Below the pieces are notes generated by a model. It worked only from the letters and a program-made list of their open reading frames with translations, did no database searches and was not told the DNA's origin. Position numbers and translations under genes: made by a program. A stretch of DNA of 64,000 nucleotides. Source: Okapia johnstoni. Its lineage: Eukaryota > Chordata > Mammalia > Artiodactyla > Giraffidae. Position 1 is the first letter of the stretch; each line of letters opens with the position of its first letter. Positions 1 to 11,769 of this stretch are shown in pieces. The stretch is taken from contig CM044312.1 in the NCBI GenBank assembly GCA_024291935.2, positions 1,470,501 to 1,534,500 on the forward strand. The letters are read 5' to 3'.

Positions 1-254
1 CTGACTCCGATACTCTGGCCACCTGATGCGAACAGCTGACTCATTGACAAAGACCCTGATGCTGGGGAAGACTGAGGGCGGGAGAAGAAGGGGACGACGG
101 AGAGTGAGATGGCTGGACGGCATCACCGGCTCAGTGGACGTGAACTCGGGAAAACCCTGGGGGATGGTGAGGGACAGGGAGGCCGTCCTGGCGTGCTGCA
201 GTCCACGGGGTCGCAAAGAGTCAGACACGACTTGTCAACTAAACAACAGCAACA
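1..254 (+). mobile_element. BovB LINE 3' end
   Basis: The window opens inside a BovB (RTE clade) copy. The ACCCTGATGCTGGGGAAGACTG segment and the terminal GTCGCAAAGAGTCAGACACG are diagnostic of the BovB 3' end, followed by an AACAACAGCAAC tail. The left boundary is outside the window. Confidence 0.9.
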
Positions 255-344
255 CGTTTCTGACATGGGCTCACTGTATCTTCTTGGCAAAAGTTAAGCC
301 TACTTTGTCAGTTATGTAAGATTTCTTTTTCTTCTCTTAATTCT

Positions 345-450
345 TTTTCTTTGGCCGCGGGATCTTAGTTCCCAGAGCGGGGATGGGACCCAGGCCCCTG
401 CAGTGGGAGTGCAAGAGTCTTAACCACTGGAGCACCGGGGAAGGCCCCAG
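345..450 (-). mobile_element. CHR-type tRNA-Glu SINE
   Basis: Antisense copy recognised from GGGATCTTAGTTCCC, AGTCTTAACCACTGGA and the closing CCGGGGAAGGCCCC, the reversed start of cetartiodactyl CHR SINEs. Confidence 0.7.
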
Positions 451-454
451 GTTT

Positions 455-3400
455 CTCGTTACCTTTTGGCGGTGTCTCTGCTGCTCACAGCGCGGCGGGC
501 TTTGTGGTCAGGCGGTTCTGGATCATGTTTCTCCTGAACATTCTTGCACGAGACCATCCAGCCTAACTTGGTGTTGACAGCGACTCTGGTGACACGGGAC
601 CAAGGGCGTCTGCTGCTTTTAGCTCGACTTTTAAAGCTCTCTGTCTCCCTGGACAACTACCTTGGTTATGCTGTATTTTGCTTATATTAGAGCAAACTAG
701 TAAAACTTGGATGTAAAAAATATTCACACACAAATAAGCGCACACACACACAAACGCTGGAAGGCTGCCCTTTCCAATTGCGTGATGCCCATCAGTGTCG
801 TCGCTGGCCCCACGACCAGCCTTCCAGGTCACTCAGATCCCAGCCTAAATGCAGAGCCTGTCTTCCCCACTCAGAAACCCAGGGGCCATGATAGTACCCA
901 GGCATATTTTACTTTTTCTAAATGCAAATAGTTTTCTTACTGATTTCTTTATATCAAAGTAAAATTCTCAGATACTATCAAAAAGTTTGGAAACGAACGC
1001 GAGAGAAGCCGCTGCTGTCAGTGACGGCTTGTGCCCCCCACGTGGCTCGTGCCTGGGTGTCCTGGAGCAAGGGGCTTCCTCCCGGGTCCCCCCCGGCATG
1101 GAGGTTGGCGGGAGGCTAGAGGGTTGGCTCCCCCGGGGGCAGCGCTCGGCCCAGCACGGCTTCTTCCCCAGCCGGGCGGGAGTTGAGGGTCACTGGGCAC
1201 GTCCAGCTGCCCACCCCCTCCTCGGGGTGCTCCTGGCTGGACCCCCCCCCCCCACTTCAGACCTCCATCAGACCTGACCCGCTGAGACCCCTGTCTCAGG
1301 TCTGCTTCTGGAAGAATCCAGCTCAACAGAGCAGTTAGAAGAAACAAAACCTACTGCTAAGCGTCAAACAATGATCCAGAAATAACCAAGGGAAAGTTAT
1401 TCTTCCTAATTTTTTCTGAATTCAAACTCGGTCTCCTCCGCCCTCAACCCCAAATTCTTTCTTTTTACACACACACACACACACTGGGGAAAAGGAAAGT
1501 AGGGGTCCTATTCCATTCTTTCTGTTTCCCAAAGCCCTCGCGTGCCTGGGGGACCGACCAGTTGTGAGGATGGGGTCCAGCAGAGGATGGACTAACCCCC
1601 CGGGGCGGGGGCAGGGCTGGCAGACAGACACACCACTGGGCATCTCAGGCGGCTCCTTCTCCTGCCCTGCCCGGAGCCAGCAGACCTAGTCCCAGCTGCC
1701 TGCTGGTCTTTCCCTCTGCCCGGGGGGCCGCCCTGCCATCTGCTCAGAGTGACACTGCCTCAACCCACCCAGCCCCAACCAGACATGACCTCTGCTTTGA
1801 AACTGACCTTGAGTCTCTTCCTCTCCGTCCCCAGACGTCCCCCCGGGTCAGAATTCCCCGGCGCCGGGCCGGGACCTGGGAGACACTTGTCTGAGTCCTT
1901 AGAGGCCTCCAGAAAACACGCGTCCCCTGATGGACTGAAGAGGAGAGGTGTTCAGTGTCCACGGCAGCAGGGCTGGGAATCCCTGGTGGAGTCTCTTGGA
2001 TCTCGAGGGTCCCAAGAGAAATGGTGGGCTCATCGCGGTTATTTTAATTGTCCACACTCCAGCGTTATTTGTTCCTTGGGAGAATTTTTAACAGGTCCTT
2101 TAAAAAAAGCTATTCAGTGGTCTTGCATTAAACTCTTGCGCTAATGCTATTTAGCACATAATGAGCTTAGCCTTTAATTGTTCCACGTCAGTGGCAATAA
2201 GGTAATGGCTCTGAGTCATGGCGGGTTTACCACGAGCTGGGCACTAGTCTAAGCTGTAAAAAAATTCACTTAGTGTCCCCAAGATCCCAGGAGGTGCAAT
2301 AGACACAGAATTGTGGTCACCCCTCAGCTTGCTGGCGGGGGGAGGGAGGGCGGGGCGGGGGTTGGGCAAGTCAGCGCAGATGGTGCTGGCTAGGCCTTCC
2401 TGGCGGGCCACCCTGGGGCTTCAGAGAGGACTTTCCACGTGTTCCCTGAAGGATAAAGTGCTGCTCGAATGGTGTTATGCTGGCGAAAGGTGGGCCCCTC
2501 TAAAAACACTTATTCACCAGTGTGAACACTTATTAAATATTTAAGATTAAGACTTTGCATTCACCCAGCAATGCTGCTGCTACAAAACATCTTTCTTATG
2601 TTGCTTCCGTAACATTTATACTGCATTTAAAAACAAAATAGAAAGACAAAGAAATAAAAACTACCCAGAAGAAAGCCACCATCTGTCACCTAGCAAGCGA
2701 TTTATTGGAGGTTGGACCCGTGGCTTGGGAGATCCGGGACTCTGTGTAGACAGCATAATTTTCTTCTTAGTGTAGAGTGAATCTTTAGCAACAGTCCAAT
2801 GCTGCCTAAACATGAGCTTTTCAATGAGGTGTGTTTTAAGCAGCATGGTTGCAAAAGACACACCCGTAAATTGGGAGACCAGTGTCAATCAAGGTCTCGT
2901 GTTACCCAACCTCGGGTCTTTGTGAAAAGCGTGATTCATCTCTTGGTTGCCAGGAAAGCGCTCCTTGTGGAGAGCTGGAGGGTGCACCCGAAGGGCCCCT
3001 CGCCTGGGTAATGCCCGCTGGCCCTCGCCACCTGCCACCTGTCTGAGGACCACGGAAACATGCTCATGTTGTGTCGCTCAGAGAACAATTTTTTAAAGAG
3101 TGGACGTTTATACCAACATGCATTTTGCTTCTTTGTCTTCCTTCTGCCCAGTTGGTAAGAGCTGGCTTGTGCCACAAGACAGGCATTTCTCTGACCACAA
3201 ACCGCATCACCGCTAGAGCTTTACGGTATCAAGTTGGAACCTGATTGTTCCAGACTAAAAGCCTCCGGCGTCCACTGAGCGGGTGGTGAAGGGCGCCTCT
3301 CTGGGTTTGGTGTTAACTGGGGGCTATTTTCAGGATTTTACTTGGAAAACGAGGCAAGTCGAACCTTTTGTTTCTCGATTTCCCCAAAGAAAATAAAAAG

Positions 3401-3945
3401 AAAGCAAATTATTTCATTTGAGTAAGTGGTACATTTAGTACCGGAATTATGGGAACGCTGTAGTGTTCAGCTAGGGAGCATTCACTCAGAGTTTATAGAA
3501 CGGTTGGTAGAACTTTTCACAGCATTTATTGATCTATTTCTGGCATATGAATCCCCAGACAGGAACTGTCTATGGGCCAGATTTTACGACCTCAATATAG
3601 ATCCAAAGCTTTTAATGTACCTTCTGCCTTTGTCATAATGTCACTGAGGAAATCAGAGTGGGTAGGAATGGCCCCCTGACATCACATTCCGTGTTTAATT
3701 AGGGTAAGATGGCTCTGTTCTACATGGCTCTCACATCAGAAGATTTGAGAATAGTTCTTAGCTGATCTGGTCATGTGGCCTCTGAAATTAACTAAACTGG
3801 AGACCCTCCTTTGTGCCAACAGTGCAGAACCACTGCTGTGTTCCAGGGGCCTCAGGACACAACTAAACCTGCCCTTCCATGACTGTCAAGAGAAGCACTA
3901 CATACAGTGGCATCACGCCAACACCCAAACAGGCATTCTCGTCGG
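455..3945. other. Intergenic, mostly repeat-free sequence; no gene seen
   Basis: No exon, RNA gene or recognisable transposon was found. It holds a short (AC) run at 1467-1484, a C-run near 1242, a moderately GC-rich part at 1000-2000, and an AT-rich TAAT-rich stretch at 2040-2230 listed as a candidate conserved element. Confidence 0.5.
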
Positions 3946-4174
3946 CCTGTGTGTGTGCGCGCTTAGTTGCTCAGTCATGTCTGACTCTTGGTGGCCCAGT
4001 GGACTGTAGCCTGCCAGGCTTCTCTGTCCATGGAATTTTCCAGGCAAGAATGCTGGAGCCGGTTGCCCTTTTCTTCTCCAGGGGATCTTCCCAACCCAGG
4101 GATCAAACGGGCATCTCTTGTGTCTCCTGCATTGGCAGGCGGATTCTTTACCACTGTGCCAGCTGGCAAGCCCC
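3946..4174 (-). mobile_element. Bov-tA SINE
   Basis: Antisense ruminant tRNA-Glu/BovB composite SINE. GTTGCTCAGTCATGTCTGACTC (Bov-A part) is at the left and GGATTCTTTACCACTG (tRNA-like part) at the right. Confidence 0.85.
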
Positions 4175-4259
4175 CTGTTAGCCTAACTCTGATTTGATAA
4201 TACCAAGTAACCTTATTTAACAGATTAATTTATTTGATTATTTGATGAATCCATTGGTA

Positions 4260-4770
4260 TACATTTCCATAAACTTGCTTAGTTATTTTATTTTGTTTAT
4301 TGAAGTATAGTTGGTTTAAAAAAAATGTTGTGTTAGTTTCTGCTGTACAGCAAAGTGATTCAGTTATACATACATAGATATTTTCAGATTCTTTGCCATT
4401 ATTCAGTTCAGTTCAATCACTCAATCATGTCCAACTCTTTGTGACCCCGTGGACTGCAGCATGCCAGGCTTTCCTGTCCAACGGTATAGATTATTATAAT
4501 ATATGGTGTTGAATATAGTTTCCTGTGCTATACAGTGGGGCCTTGTTGTTTATCTGTTTTACATATAGTAGAGTGTATCTGTTAACTCCAAGCTCCTAAT
4601 TCATCCCTCCCTCCCCCTGCTCAAACACATTCTAAAAAGTACCTACACTTTCTTCCTTCTCTTGCCCACAGTTTATGACTTGAATGCCCTATTTTACATC
4701 TTCATGTTTATCCTCTTGCTGTTCAGTGTAGTTATAATCCCTGTCACAGACATTTTTTTTTTTTATGTAC
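4260..4770 (-). mobile_element. L1 3' UTR fragment, split by a Bov-A monomer (4404-4482)
   Basis: The + strand carries the antisense artiodactyl L1 tail (TATTGAAGTATAGTTGGTTT, GTACAGCAAAGTGATTC, CTATACAGTGGGGCCTTGTTG). A Bov-A monomer (TCACTCAATCATGTCC to GCTTTCCTGTCC) is inserted in the middle. Confidence 0.75.
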
Positions 4771-4799
4771 TGGCTTATTTAAGAGATCTATGATTCTTT

Positions 4800-5250
4800 T
4801 ATATATTTGTTTTTCCTATTATAATTTTCCCTTTCTTAGAAGTTCTTGCTTCTTTTCTATTTACAGGAGACATCCCAACATTTCCTTTTCGGATAGGTTT
4901 AGCATTACTGTTTTTGCCTGTCTGAGAAAATCACCCTCTCTCCTTCCGTTCTAAATGATATGCTCGCTGGGTAGATATCCAGTTTGCAGCTTTTCCCCAG
5001 CTTCCCCGCCTTTTTCTAGGACTTTGTATATCTTGCCAGCTCCATTCTGACCTGCAGTGTTTTGTAGAGAAATCAGCTGATAGCCTTTTGGGGTCCCCTT
5101 GTAACTGACTATTTTTCTCTTGCTGCCTTTAGAACCCGCTTTAATTTTTGCCATCTTAATTACAATATGTCTTGGGGTGGATCTGTTCAGGTCATCTTGT
5201 TTGGGGTCCTTTGTGCTTCCTGTACCTGCTTAGTTCTTTTATGATACAAG
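4800..5250 (-). mobile_element. Old L1-derived segment, antisense
   Basis: The minus strand has the L1-like phrase translating around S-Y-K-G-T-P with an AAGAGAAAAATAGTCAGTTAC context. The + strand has CTTGGGGTGGATCTGTTCAGG and GGGGTCCTTTGTGCTTCCTG, common in ancient L1 copies. It is heavily mutated. Confidence 0.5.
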
Positions 5251-5331
5251 AGGATGTCCTAAAATATTCTTTAACAAAGCTCTAAGGAGGATGAGAAATA
5301 CAGGGTTTAACATTGGGCTGGTCCCTCATCA

Positions 5332-5536
5332 TGGTCAGTCACTCAGTCGTGTCCGACTCTTGGTGACCCCATGGACTGCAGCCCACCAAGCTCCTCTGTC
5401 TGTGGGATTCTTCAGGCAAAAATACTGGAGTGGGTAGCTGTTTCCTTCTCCAGGGGATCTTCCCGACCCAGGGATGGAACTTGGGTCTCCTGCATTGCAG
5501 GCGGATTCTTTACCACTGAGCCATGAGGGAAGCCCG
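5332..5536 (-). mobile_element. Bov-tA SINE
   Basis: Antisense copy: CACTCAGTCGTGTCCGACTC at the left, GGATCTTCCCGACCCAGGGA in the middle, and CATGAGGGAAGCCC at the right. Confidence 0.88.
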
Positions 5537-5851
5537 GACTTGTCCCTATTGCTCAATAAACGTTGGCTCTTATTCTACTCAGAGGGACAGGACGATGGTG
5601 CGGTAACTGAGTACTTGTCGAAACTACTGAAAAGCAGCTGTCTTTGGTGCCTGTGTAATTCCAGCCAATGGAAGACACAGTGATACTTTATGAGGATGGG
5701 GAAATAGGGAGTCAGACGTTTAGATACAGCCTCAGCCTTGCTGCCTAAATACCAGTATTTTGTACGCTGATATCTAAAGCATAGGAGTCTCTTTTCAAAA
5801 AATAACCTAGCATAAGTGAATTACAGTAACCTTATCAATTTTATTTTTTAA

Positions 5852-5905
5852 TGGGTCTCCTGCATTACAGGTGGATGCTTTACCATCAGAACCACCAGGG
5901 GAGGC
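5852..5905 (-). mobile_element. Bov-tA SINE fragment
   Basis: A short antisense remnant of the tRNA-like head (GGGTCTCCTGCATTACAGG to ACCACCAGGGGAGGC) just left of a BovB insertion. Confidence 0.6.
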
Positions 5906-5923
5906 TTTATTGAGGTACAAATG

Positions 5924-6333
5924 TTCAGTTACCAACTCCCGGAGTCCACCCAAACCCACATCCATCGAGTCAGTGATGCCATCCAGCCATCTCATCCTCT
6001 GCCGTCCCCTTCTCCTCCTGCCCCCAATCCTTCCCAGCATTAGGGTCTTTTCCAATGAGTCAACTCTTCGCATCAGGTGGCCAAAGTATTGGAGTTTCAG
6101 CTTCAGCATCAGTCCTGCCAATGAACACCCAGGACTGATCTCCTTTAGGATGGACTGGTTGGATCTCCTTGCAGTCCAAGGGACTCTCAAAAGTCTTCTC
6201 CAACACCACAGTTCAAAAGCATCAATTCTTTGGTGCTCAGCTTTCTTTATAGTCCAACTCTCCCATCCATACATGACCGCTGGAAAAACCATAGCCTTGA
6301 CTAGATGGACTTTTGTTGGCAAAGTGATGTCTC
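5924..6333 (-). mobile_element. BovB LINE 3' fragment with 13-bp target-site duplication
   Basis: Antisense BovB sequence bounded by the direct repeat TGAGGTACAAATG at 5911-5923 and 6334-6346, the target-site duplication of a 5'-truncated insertion. The Bov-A-like part of its 3' end is deleted: TTCAGTT joins directly to ACCAACTCC. Confidence 0.9.
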
Positions 6334-6519
6334 TGAGGTACAAATGATGAGCATATAAACACACGCCTATGTGAGGCATTGAGGTTGGTGAGTCTGGAGA
6401 TCACCCCATTCCCACAGTCAGTAACCTTATCCCTCACCTCCCAGCTCCTCACAGCCCTCTCCTTTTTTGTGGTGAGAACACTGAACATGAGATCTACACT
6501 CTGAGCTAGTTTTCGAAGA

Positions 6520-6940
6520 TACAATGTTGTTCACTGGAGGCTCCATGCTGTACAACAGATCTCTGGAAACTGTTTCTCCCGCACACCTGAAACTTTGTGC
6601 CTATTTGCTAATATGTCTCCTCCCCCACCCCTGGCTCAACCCTTCCACCCTCTGGTTCTATGAGCCTGATCATTTTAGCTTCCTCGGATGAGGGGAATCA
6701 CGTGGGATTTGTCCTTCCGTAACCGGCTTATTTCACTCACCGTAGTGTTCTCCTGGTTCATCCATGTTGTAGTACAGAAGAGAAAATAACATATATTCTT
6801 TTTTTAAGACTGAACTATGTTTGACTGTAGGTACACATTACCTTTTCTTCATCCGTTTGTCGATGGACACATAGGTTGTTTCCACATCTTGGCTGTTGTA
6901 AATGATGTGGCAATGAACTTGGGAGTGCACGGAATTCTGA
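6520..6940 (-). mobile_element. L1 3' region, antisense
   Basis: The + strand has the typical antisense L1 run: CTTATTTCACTCACCGTAG, CTGGTTCATCCATGTTG, TCGATGGACACATAGGTTG and GGCAATGAACTTGGGAGTGC. It is ancient and non-coding. Confidence 0.7.
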
Positions 6941-7239
6941 AGCCTGGAGTAAGCTGTCCCCACACGTGCAGTGATCCCCCCTCTACTGACGTCACTCACC
7001 AGATGATTCACTTTTCACTAAAGATGAACCCACATAGACACATCAAAATCACCCACTAAACACTAAGTCCCCATCCGCCACCCCCTCCAACCTGACCCTG
7101 GCCCCTGGTATCTATTAATACCAGTATACTTTCTGACTCTGTGAATTTGACTATTCTAGGTACCTCATATATTTGTAATTCAAGTATAGTTGATTTACAA
7201 CCTTGTGTTACTGTCTGGTGTACAGCAAAGTGATTTGGT

Positions 7240-7437
7240 TATATGGCTCAAATGGTAAAGAATCTGCCTGCAATGCAGGAGACAGAGATCCAACCTCTGG
7301 GTTGGGAAGATCCCTTGGAGAAGGGAATGGCACCCCACTCTAGTATGCTTGCCTGGAGAATCCCACGGACAGAGGGGCCTGGCGGGCTATAGCCCATGAA
7401 GTCCTTTCAGACATGACTTAGTGGCTAAACAACAACA
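7240..7437 (+). mobile_element. Bov-tA SINE nested in L1
   Basis: Sense copy: AAATGGTAAAGAATCTGCCTG, GGGAAGATCCCTTGGAGAAGG and GACATGACTTAGTGGC, ending in AACAACAACAGC, and followed by an (AT)-rich/GT stretch. Confidence 0.85.
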
Positions 7438-7494
7438 GCAAATATATATATTTGTGTATGTGTGTATATATATAACTGAATATATATACTTTAT

Positions 7495-7608
7495 TTTTTG
7501 GCTGTGCTGCAAGGCCTGCAGTACCCCAGCTCCCTGACCAGGTACTGAACCCGGGACATGGCAGTGAAAGCCCTGAGTCCTAACCATTGGACCAGCAGGG
7601 AATTCTCT
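7495..7608 (-). mobile_element. CHR-type SINE nested in L1
   Basis: Antisense: GGCTGTGCTGCAAGGC, CTCCCTGACCAGGTACTG and CCATTGGACCAGCAGGGAATTC. Confidence 0.75.
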
Positions 7609-7964
7609 CTCTACCTCTATTCGTTTTCAGATTCTTTTCCATTATAGGTTATTGCAAGACACTGGATGTAGCTCTCTGAGCCACACAGCTGATTGTACTA
7701 ATGGACCTGGTACACAGGTCCTTGCTGTTTCTCTGTTTTATATCTAGTAGTGCGTCTCTATTTATCCAAACTCTTAATTTATCCCTTCCCCCCATCCCCT
7801 TTGGTACACATCGGTTTGTTTTCTATGTCTGTGAGTCTGTTTCTGCTTTGTAAATAAGTTCATTTGTACGTTTTTTTTTTTTAAGATTACGCACACAAGT
7901 GACATCATGCGGCATTTGTCTCCCTCTGACACACTGTGTGTCTTAAGTCAGTGCGGGATCATAG

Positions 7965-10029
7965 GTGCATACGGTTTCTTGGCTCCCTTTCCTTGTTTCC
8001 CTCGCTCGGCTCCTTCCTGTTGCTGGTTTCCCAGTTAGGTCTGCTCAGTCTTGGTTGACCTTCAAGCTACAAATGAGGCCCTGGCTCTTGTGTCCTGCGG
8101 GGGCTCACCCGAGCCCAGTTCTCTGTAGGGGAGCGGGGTGGGAGCCCCAGGGCTACGATGGGATGAGACTTGCCCCGGGAGTCATCTGGAGATGGGGGAG
8201 CAGAGTCCAGACACGCGCTTTACTGTCTCCTGACGTATTGACAGGAGTCTGTGGATTTCCCCTAACAGAACCCCAGTCTGCGGCAACTCAGAAAGCGTGC
8301 TGTGTGTTCCCAGGGAGACGGAGGGCAATCAGGCAGGGATCGGCCGCTCTTTCGGGGACCCCTCAGGGCTGGAACGCTGAGCAAGGAAGGGTTCATCCCT
8401 TGTACCATCTTCATTTTTTTTTTTTAATGTAACCATATATTTAGCACTTGGTTCCACTTTGCAACACGTAGGCCCAGATCATTCCTGTAGAAGCTGCAGA
8501 AGGCTCCGTGACCAGGTTGCATCACACGTGCGCTTGCCCTTCTCTCCCGAACAGCTCGTGTGCGTTTCCACGAGGCGGGTTTCCTGGCTCCCTCTTTCTG
8601 CTTGCCGGCTCCGACTGGTTATTAACTTTGGGCTCATCCCTGAGGTCAGTGTTCCCAGTGGTTAATGTCTGCTAGCCCTGTGACATAAAGCTGCCAGGAG
8701 GAGGTTTCAGCTGGTTTACTGCGAGGCCTTTTTGAGCCATAGGTTAATATATTAATGAGGACTGTGGTGGTTACCCCACATTAAATAACGGCTATGAGTG
8801 ACTGGAAGAAAAACATCCTTCTGTTCTCCTGCAGAGCCTGAGATTGATGAGAATGGATCACTCTGCCAAGAGGACTCGAAAATATGACAACCTTTTATTC
8901 CTCTGCAGCTCAGATGACTGTGTCTTCATTTCTACGTTATTGCAAAAAAAAACCTCTCACGATGGTTCTGAGCTAAAAACATATTAAATCATCACGTTAA
9001 TTATATCGAACAGCCCACTGAGACTCTGTCCCTAATCTGGTTTAAACTTGGCATCTCCAGCTCATCCAATATTTTATTTCTATGCGGGGTCATATTAGTC
9101 AGCTGGGCATGAGCGGCTCTATTTATTTATCTTATTAGTTTATTTTGGTCAAGTAGTAAATTATGATAGAATTATGATAATGCCTCCATTTATACATATT
9201 TCACGATCACATGCAAACTTGATGTGTAAAGTCTAAACAGAGCAGAACTGTTGACACTTCCACGACTGTTCCCTCCGCTTTTCCAGAGGAATTTACGTGG
9301 CTCAGAACATTCTGGATTCTATTTTTTTCTCCTAAATGCTCCCATTTTAGGGTTTTGTTTGTGGCATGACCGCTCCGTGCAAGGCGAGACAGAAGAGTCA
9401 CATAGACTGTGACGATGTGCTTTAACTGAAAAGGAAAAAGATGCGGCTGGAGGGAGGGATGCACCTCTGGCCCCGGGACTTGTCTGTTGCCTGATTTCGC
9501 CCAGGACGGCCAGGGAGAGCAGCCAGGGGGCCCGGGCTCCCCAAGCCCCACGCAGGTGCTCAGTGTCTCCAGGACCACCAGGGAGGCACATGGAAGCCCA
9601 ACAGTCTTCTCCAGCTCCTTAGACTCATTTCCTGGCAGCCTCCCCCCGACGGAGGGGCTGTTCCTGTTGGACCCTCAGGCTCGGGCAAGAGCATCCTTCC
9701 TGAGCAAGGCCTCCCAGGGCACCTTCATTAACACAGTAAATCTCTCATGGCTCAGGCTTTGGCCCTGAGCTTCGCGGCTCAGGAACTCGATGGCAGCAGA
9801 AGTCCTAGGGCCCGCGGGTGAGAGGGGCCTGGAGCTGGTGGGCGTCGGGAGTGCTGCCTGACCCCAGGCAGGGGCAGGGCCAGGCTCCTCCATTCAGGAG
9901 GCGAGGGGGACAGGCGTTCCCTCCTCCTGCCTGTGGTGGCCAGAGCGTGGACGAGAGAGGGCAGGAGAGCCAATCTCCATCGGCCGCCCGGGACGCTGCC
10001 ACCTCAGGGAACCACCCAAGGCGTCTGTT
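7965..10029. other. Intergenic, repeat-poor; no gene seen
   Basis: No exon is recognised. 8430-9300 is AT-rich, free of recognisable repeats, and rich in TAAT/ATTA cores; it is listed as a candidate conserved regulatory element. 9480-10020 is GC-richer without recognisable function. Confidence 0.5.
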
Positions 10030-10224
10030 CAACGGCTCAGCTGGTAAAGACCCTGCCTGCCAGTGCAAGAGATGCAAGAGATGTGAGTTCAATCCCTGGG
10101 TCGGGAAGATCCCCTGGAGAAGGGAATGGCAGCCCATTGCAGTTTTCTTGCCTGGAGAGTCCCGTGGACAGAGGAGCCTGGCGGGATACAGTCCATGAGG
10201 TCACCAAGAGTTGGGCATGACTGA
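10030..10224 (+). mobile_element. Bov-tA SINE
   Basis: Sense copy: CAGCTGGTAAAGACCCTGCC, GGGAAGATCCCCTGGAGAAG and GAGTTGGGCATGACTGAG. It is followed directly by a (GC)n(AC)n microsatellite. Confidence 0.85.
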
Positions 10225-10231
10225 GTGTGCG

Positions 10232-10264
<33 letters not shown>
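10225..10264. repeat. (GC)n(AC)n microsatellite
   Basis: TGTGCGCGCGCGCGC passes into an AC run of about 24 bases at the 3' tail of the adjacent SINE. The alternating purine-pyrimidine sequence favours Z-DNA. Confidence 0.9.
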
Positions 10265-11561
10265 GGCATCCGTCCTTCTCTGGGTCCAGTGTCTCTCTTC
10301 CACGGCAGGCTGCACTGACTGTCGGGGCCGGGATCCCCGAGGGAGAGGCAGGCAGTGGATACAGGTGGCCCCGATAAACCCAGGTAAAGGCACGGGGGGT
10401 CGGGGCAGGTGGGTCCTCCTGGGGACAAACAGCTCACGCAGCAGGGACCCACTGAACTGTCACATGAAGGGATACACACAAGCCCGGACCTCTGCAGGTG
10501 TGGGGTGACCGGAAACGAATGGGTTAAGACTACGCCAGCCTCCCCAGGGGCCCCTCCTAGGCTGCCTCTTCGAGGAAGAACCCCCCCTAAATGGCCACTC
10601 CGTCATGGGAGGGGGTGAGCAGGAAAGTCACGTGCAGAGACCGTACCCGGGTCCCCAGGTCCCGGGGGGAGGGCAGGGGCTTGTCATCTCCCTCTCTGAC
10701 TCCTCCCCAGGGTCTTGGGCAGCCTGGACCCTCATCGTCACGGCTGCCCCCCAGTCCCTATCTCCCCTTAGCATCTCTGGTCTCCTTTCCAGTTCTCTCA
10801 TTTGCTGCCAAGTCTCCATTTCTCGGTGGCTGGTCTGGCAGATGGTAGCAGTGCTACCATCACTGGAATAAAACGAATAATGGAGGCAATGCTTCAGGTG
10901 AGACAGAAAGTCACCAACCACTTTCAAGGTGGAATCAGGCCTTTTGGATGTGTGTGCTGGAGAAGGATGGCTTTTTACCTGATCGTCTGAAATTCATGGC
11001 TGCAAACCCGGGCAGCCGCCGTAATCTAAGGCACCGAGTCTGTGATCAGATGAGGATGTTCGTGAATTAGCAGGTTTGACTGATGTTGAGTCGGAGTAAG
11101 GATAAGCATGAAGGATTTTTCTGAACACACGTTGGGAGGACTCACGTTTTAATTATGGTTTGACGGAGCATCGGATCTTAGTTGTATAGTGCAAATCATG
11201 CACATGTCAATGTGCTTTCCCCAAATTTGGTATCACCTGGCCACGTGATAGCTCTGGGTCAGCTTCCCCTCATGAGCACCCAGGGAGGGTCTGTGATGCT
11301 CTGGAGGTGAAGTGTGGGGACCTCGCTTTCCTTTTGGCTCCACGTTCACACCTCCTGGTCCCGGGCATTGAACAGGGTCACAATTTTTATTGCAATCATC
11401 CACCATGACTTAGAAAACTCATGAGGAAGAGGAAGCCTGTTGCCCTGACGCCTATTTCTGCTCTGTCTGTCACTCCTTGTTCCTTCCTGACGCTCCAAGA
11501 GCCCTCCTTCTGTCATTCCTGCAACATTTGAAGAACTTCCTTTAGCTTGAAGGGCTGTCGG
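10265..11561. other. Intergenic; no gene seen
   Basis: Unique-looking sequence, GC-rich to about 10760 and more AT-rich after. It holds a perfect 21-bp inverted repeat centred at 10851. No exon or transposon is recognised. Confidence 0.45.
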
Positions 11562-11767
11562 GGCTTCCCCAGTGGCTCAGTAGTAGAGAATCTGCCTGCC
11601 AGTGCGGGAGACATGGTTTCAATCCCTGGGTCAGGGAGATCCCCTGGAGTAGGAAATGGCAATCCACTCTAGCATTCTTGCCTGGAGAATTCTGTGGACA
11701 GAGGAGCCTGGCGGGCTACAGTCCGTGGGGTGGCAAGGAGTCAGACACGACAGAGCGCACACACATG
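11562..11767 (+). mobile_element. Bov-tA SINE
   Basis: Sense copy: GGGGCTTCCCCAGTGGCTCAG, AGAATCTGCCTGCC and GGAGTCAGACACGACAGAG. The flanking GAAGGGCTGT at 11547 and 11767 looks like the target-site duplication. Confidence 0.92.
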
Positions 11768-11769
11768 AA

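Larger units (their letters stand above)
7060..7960 (-). mobile_element. L1 3' UTR, antisense, carrying two nested SINEs
   Basis: L1 tail sequence on the minus strand (AAGTATAGTTGATTTACAA, GTACAGCAAAGTGATTTGG, then TTCTTTTCCATTATAGG and TGTGAGTCTGTTTCTGC). It is interrupted by a + strand Bov-tA and an antisense CHR copy. Confidence 0.7.

Noticed and set aside
10030..10224. tRNA-like heads of Bov-tA and CHR SINEs as tRNA genes
   Set aside because: They are tRNA-derived retroposons lacking an intact cloverleaf, seen in many near-identical copies.
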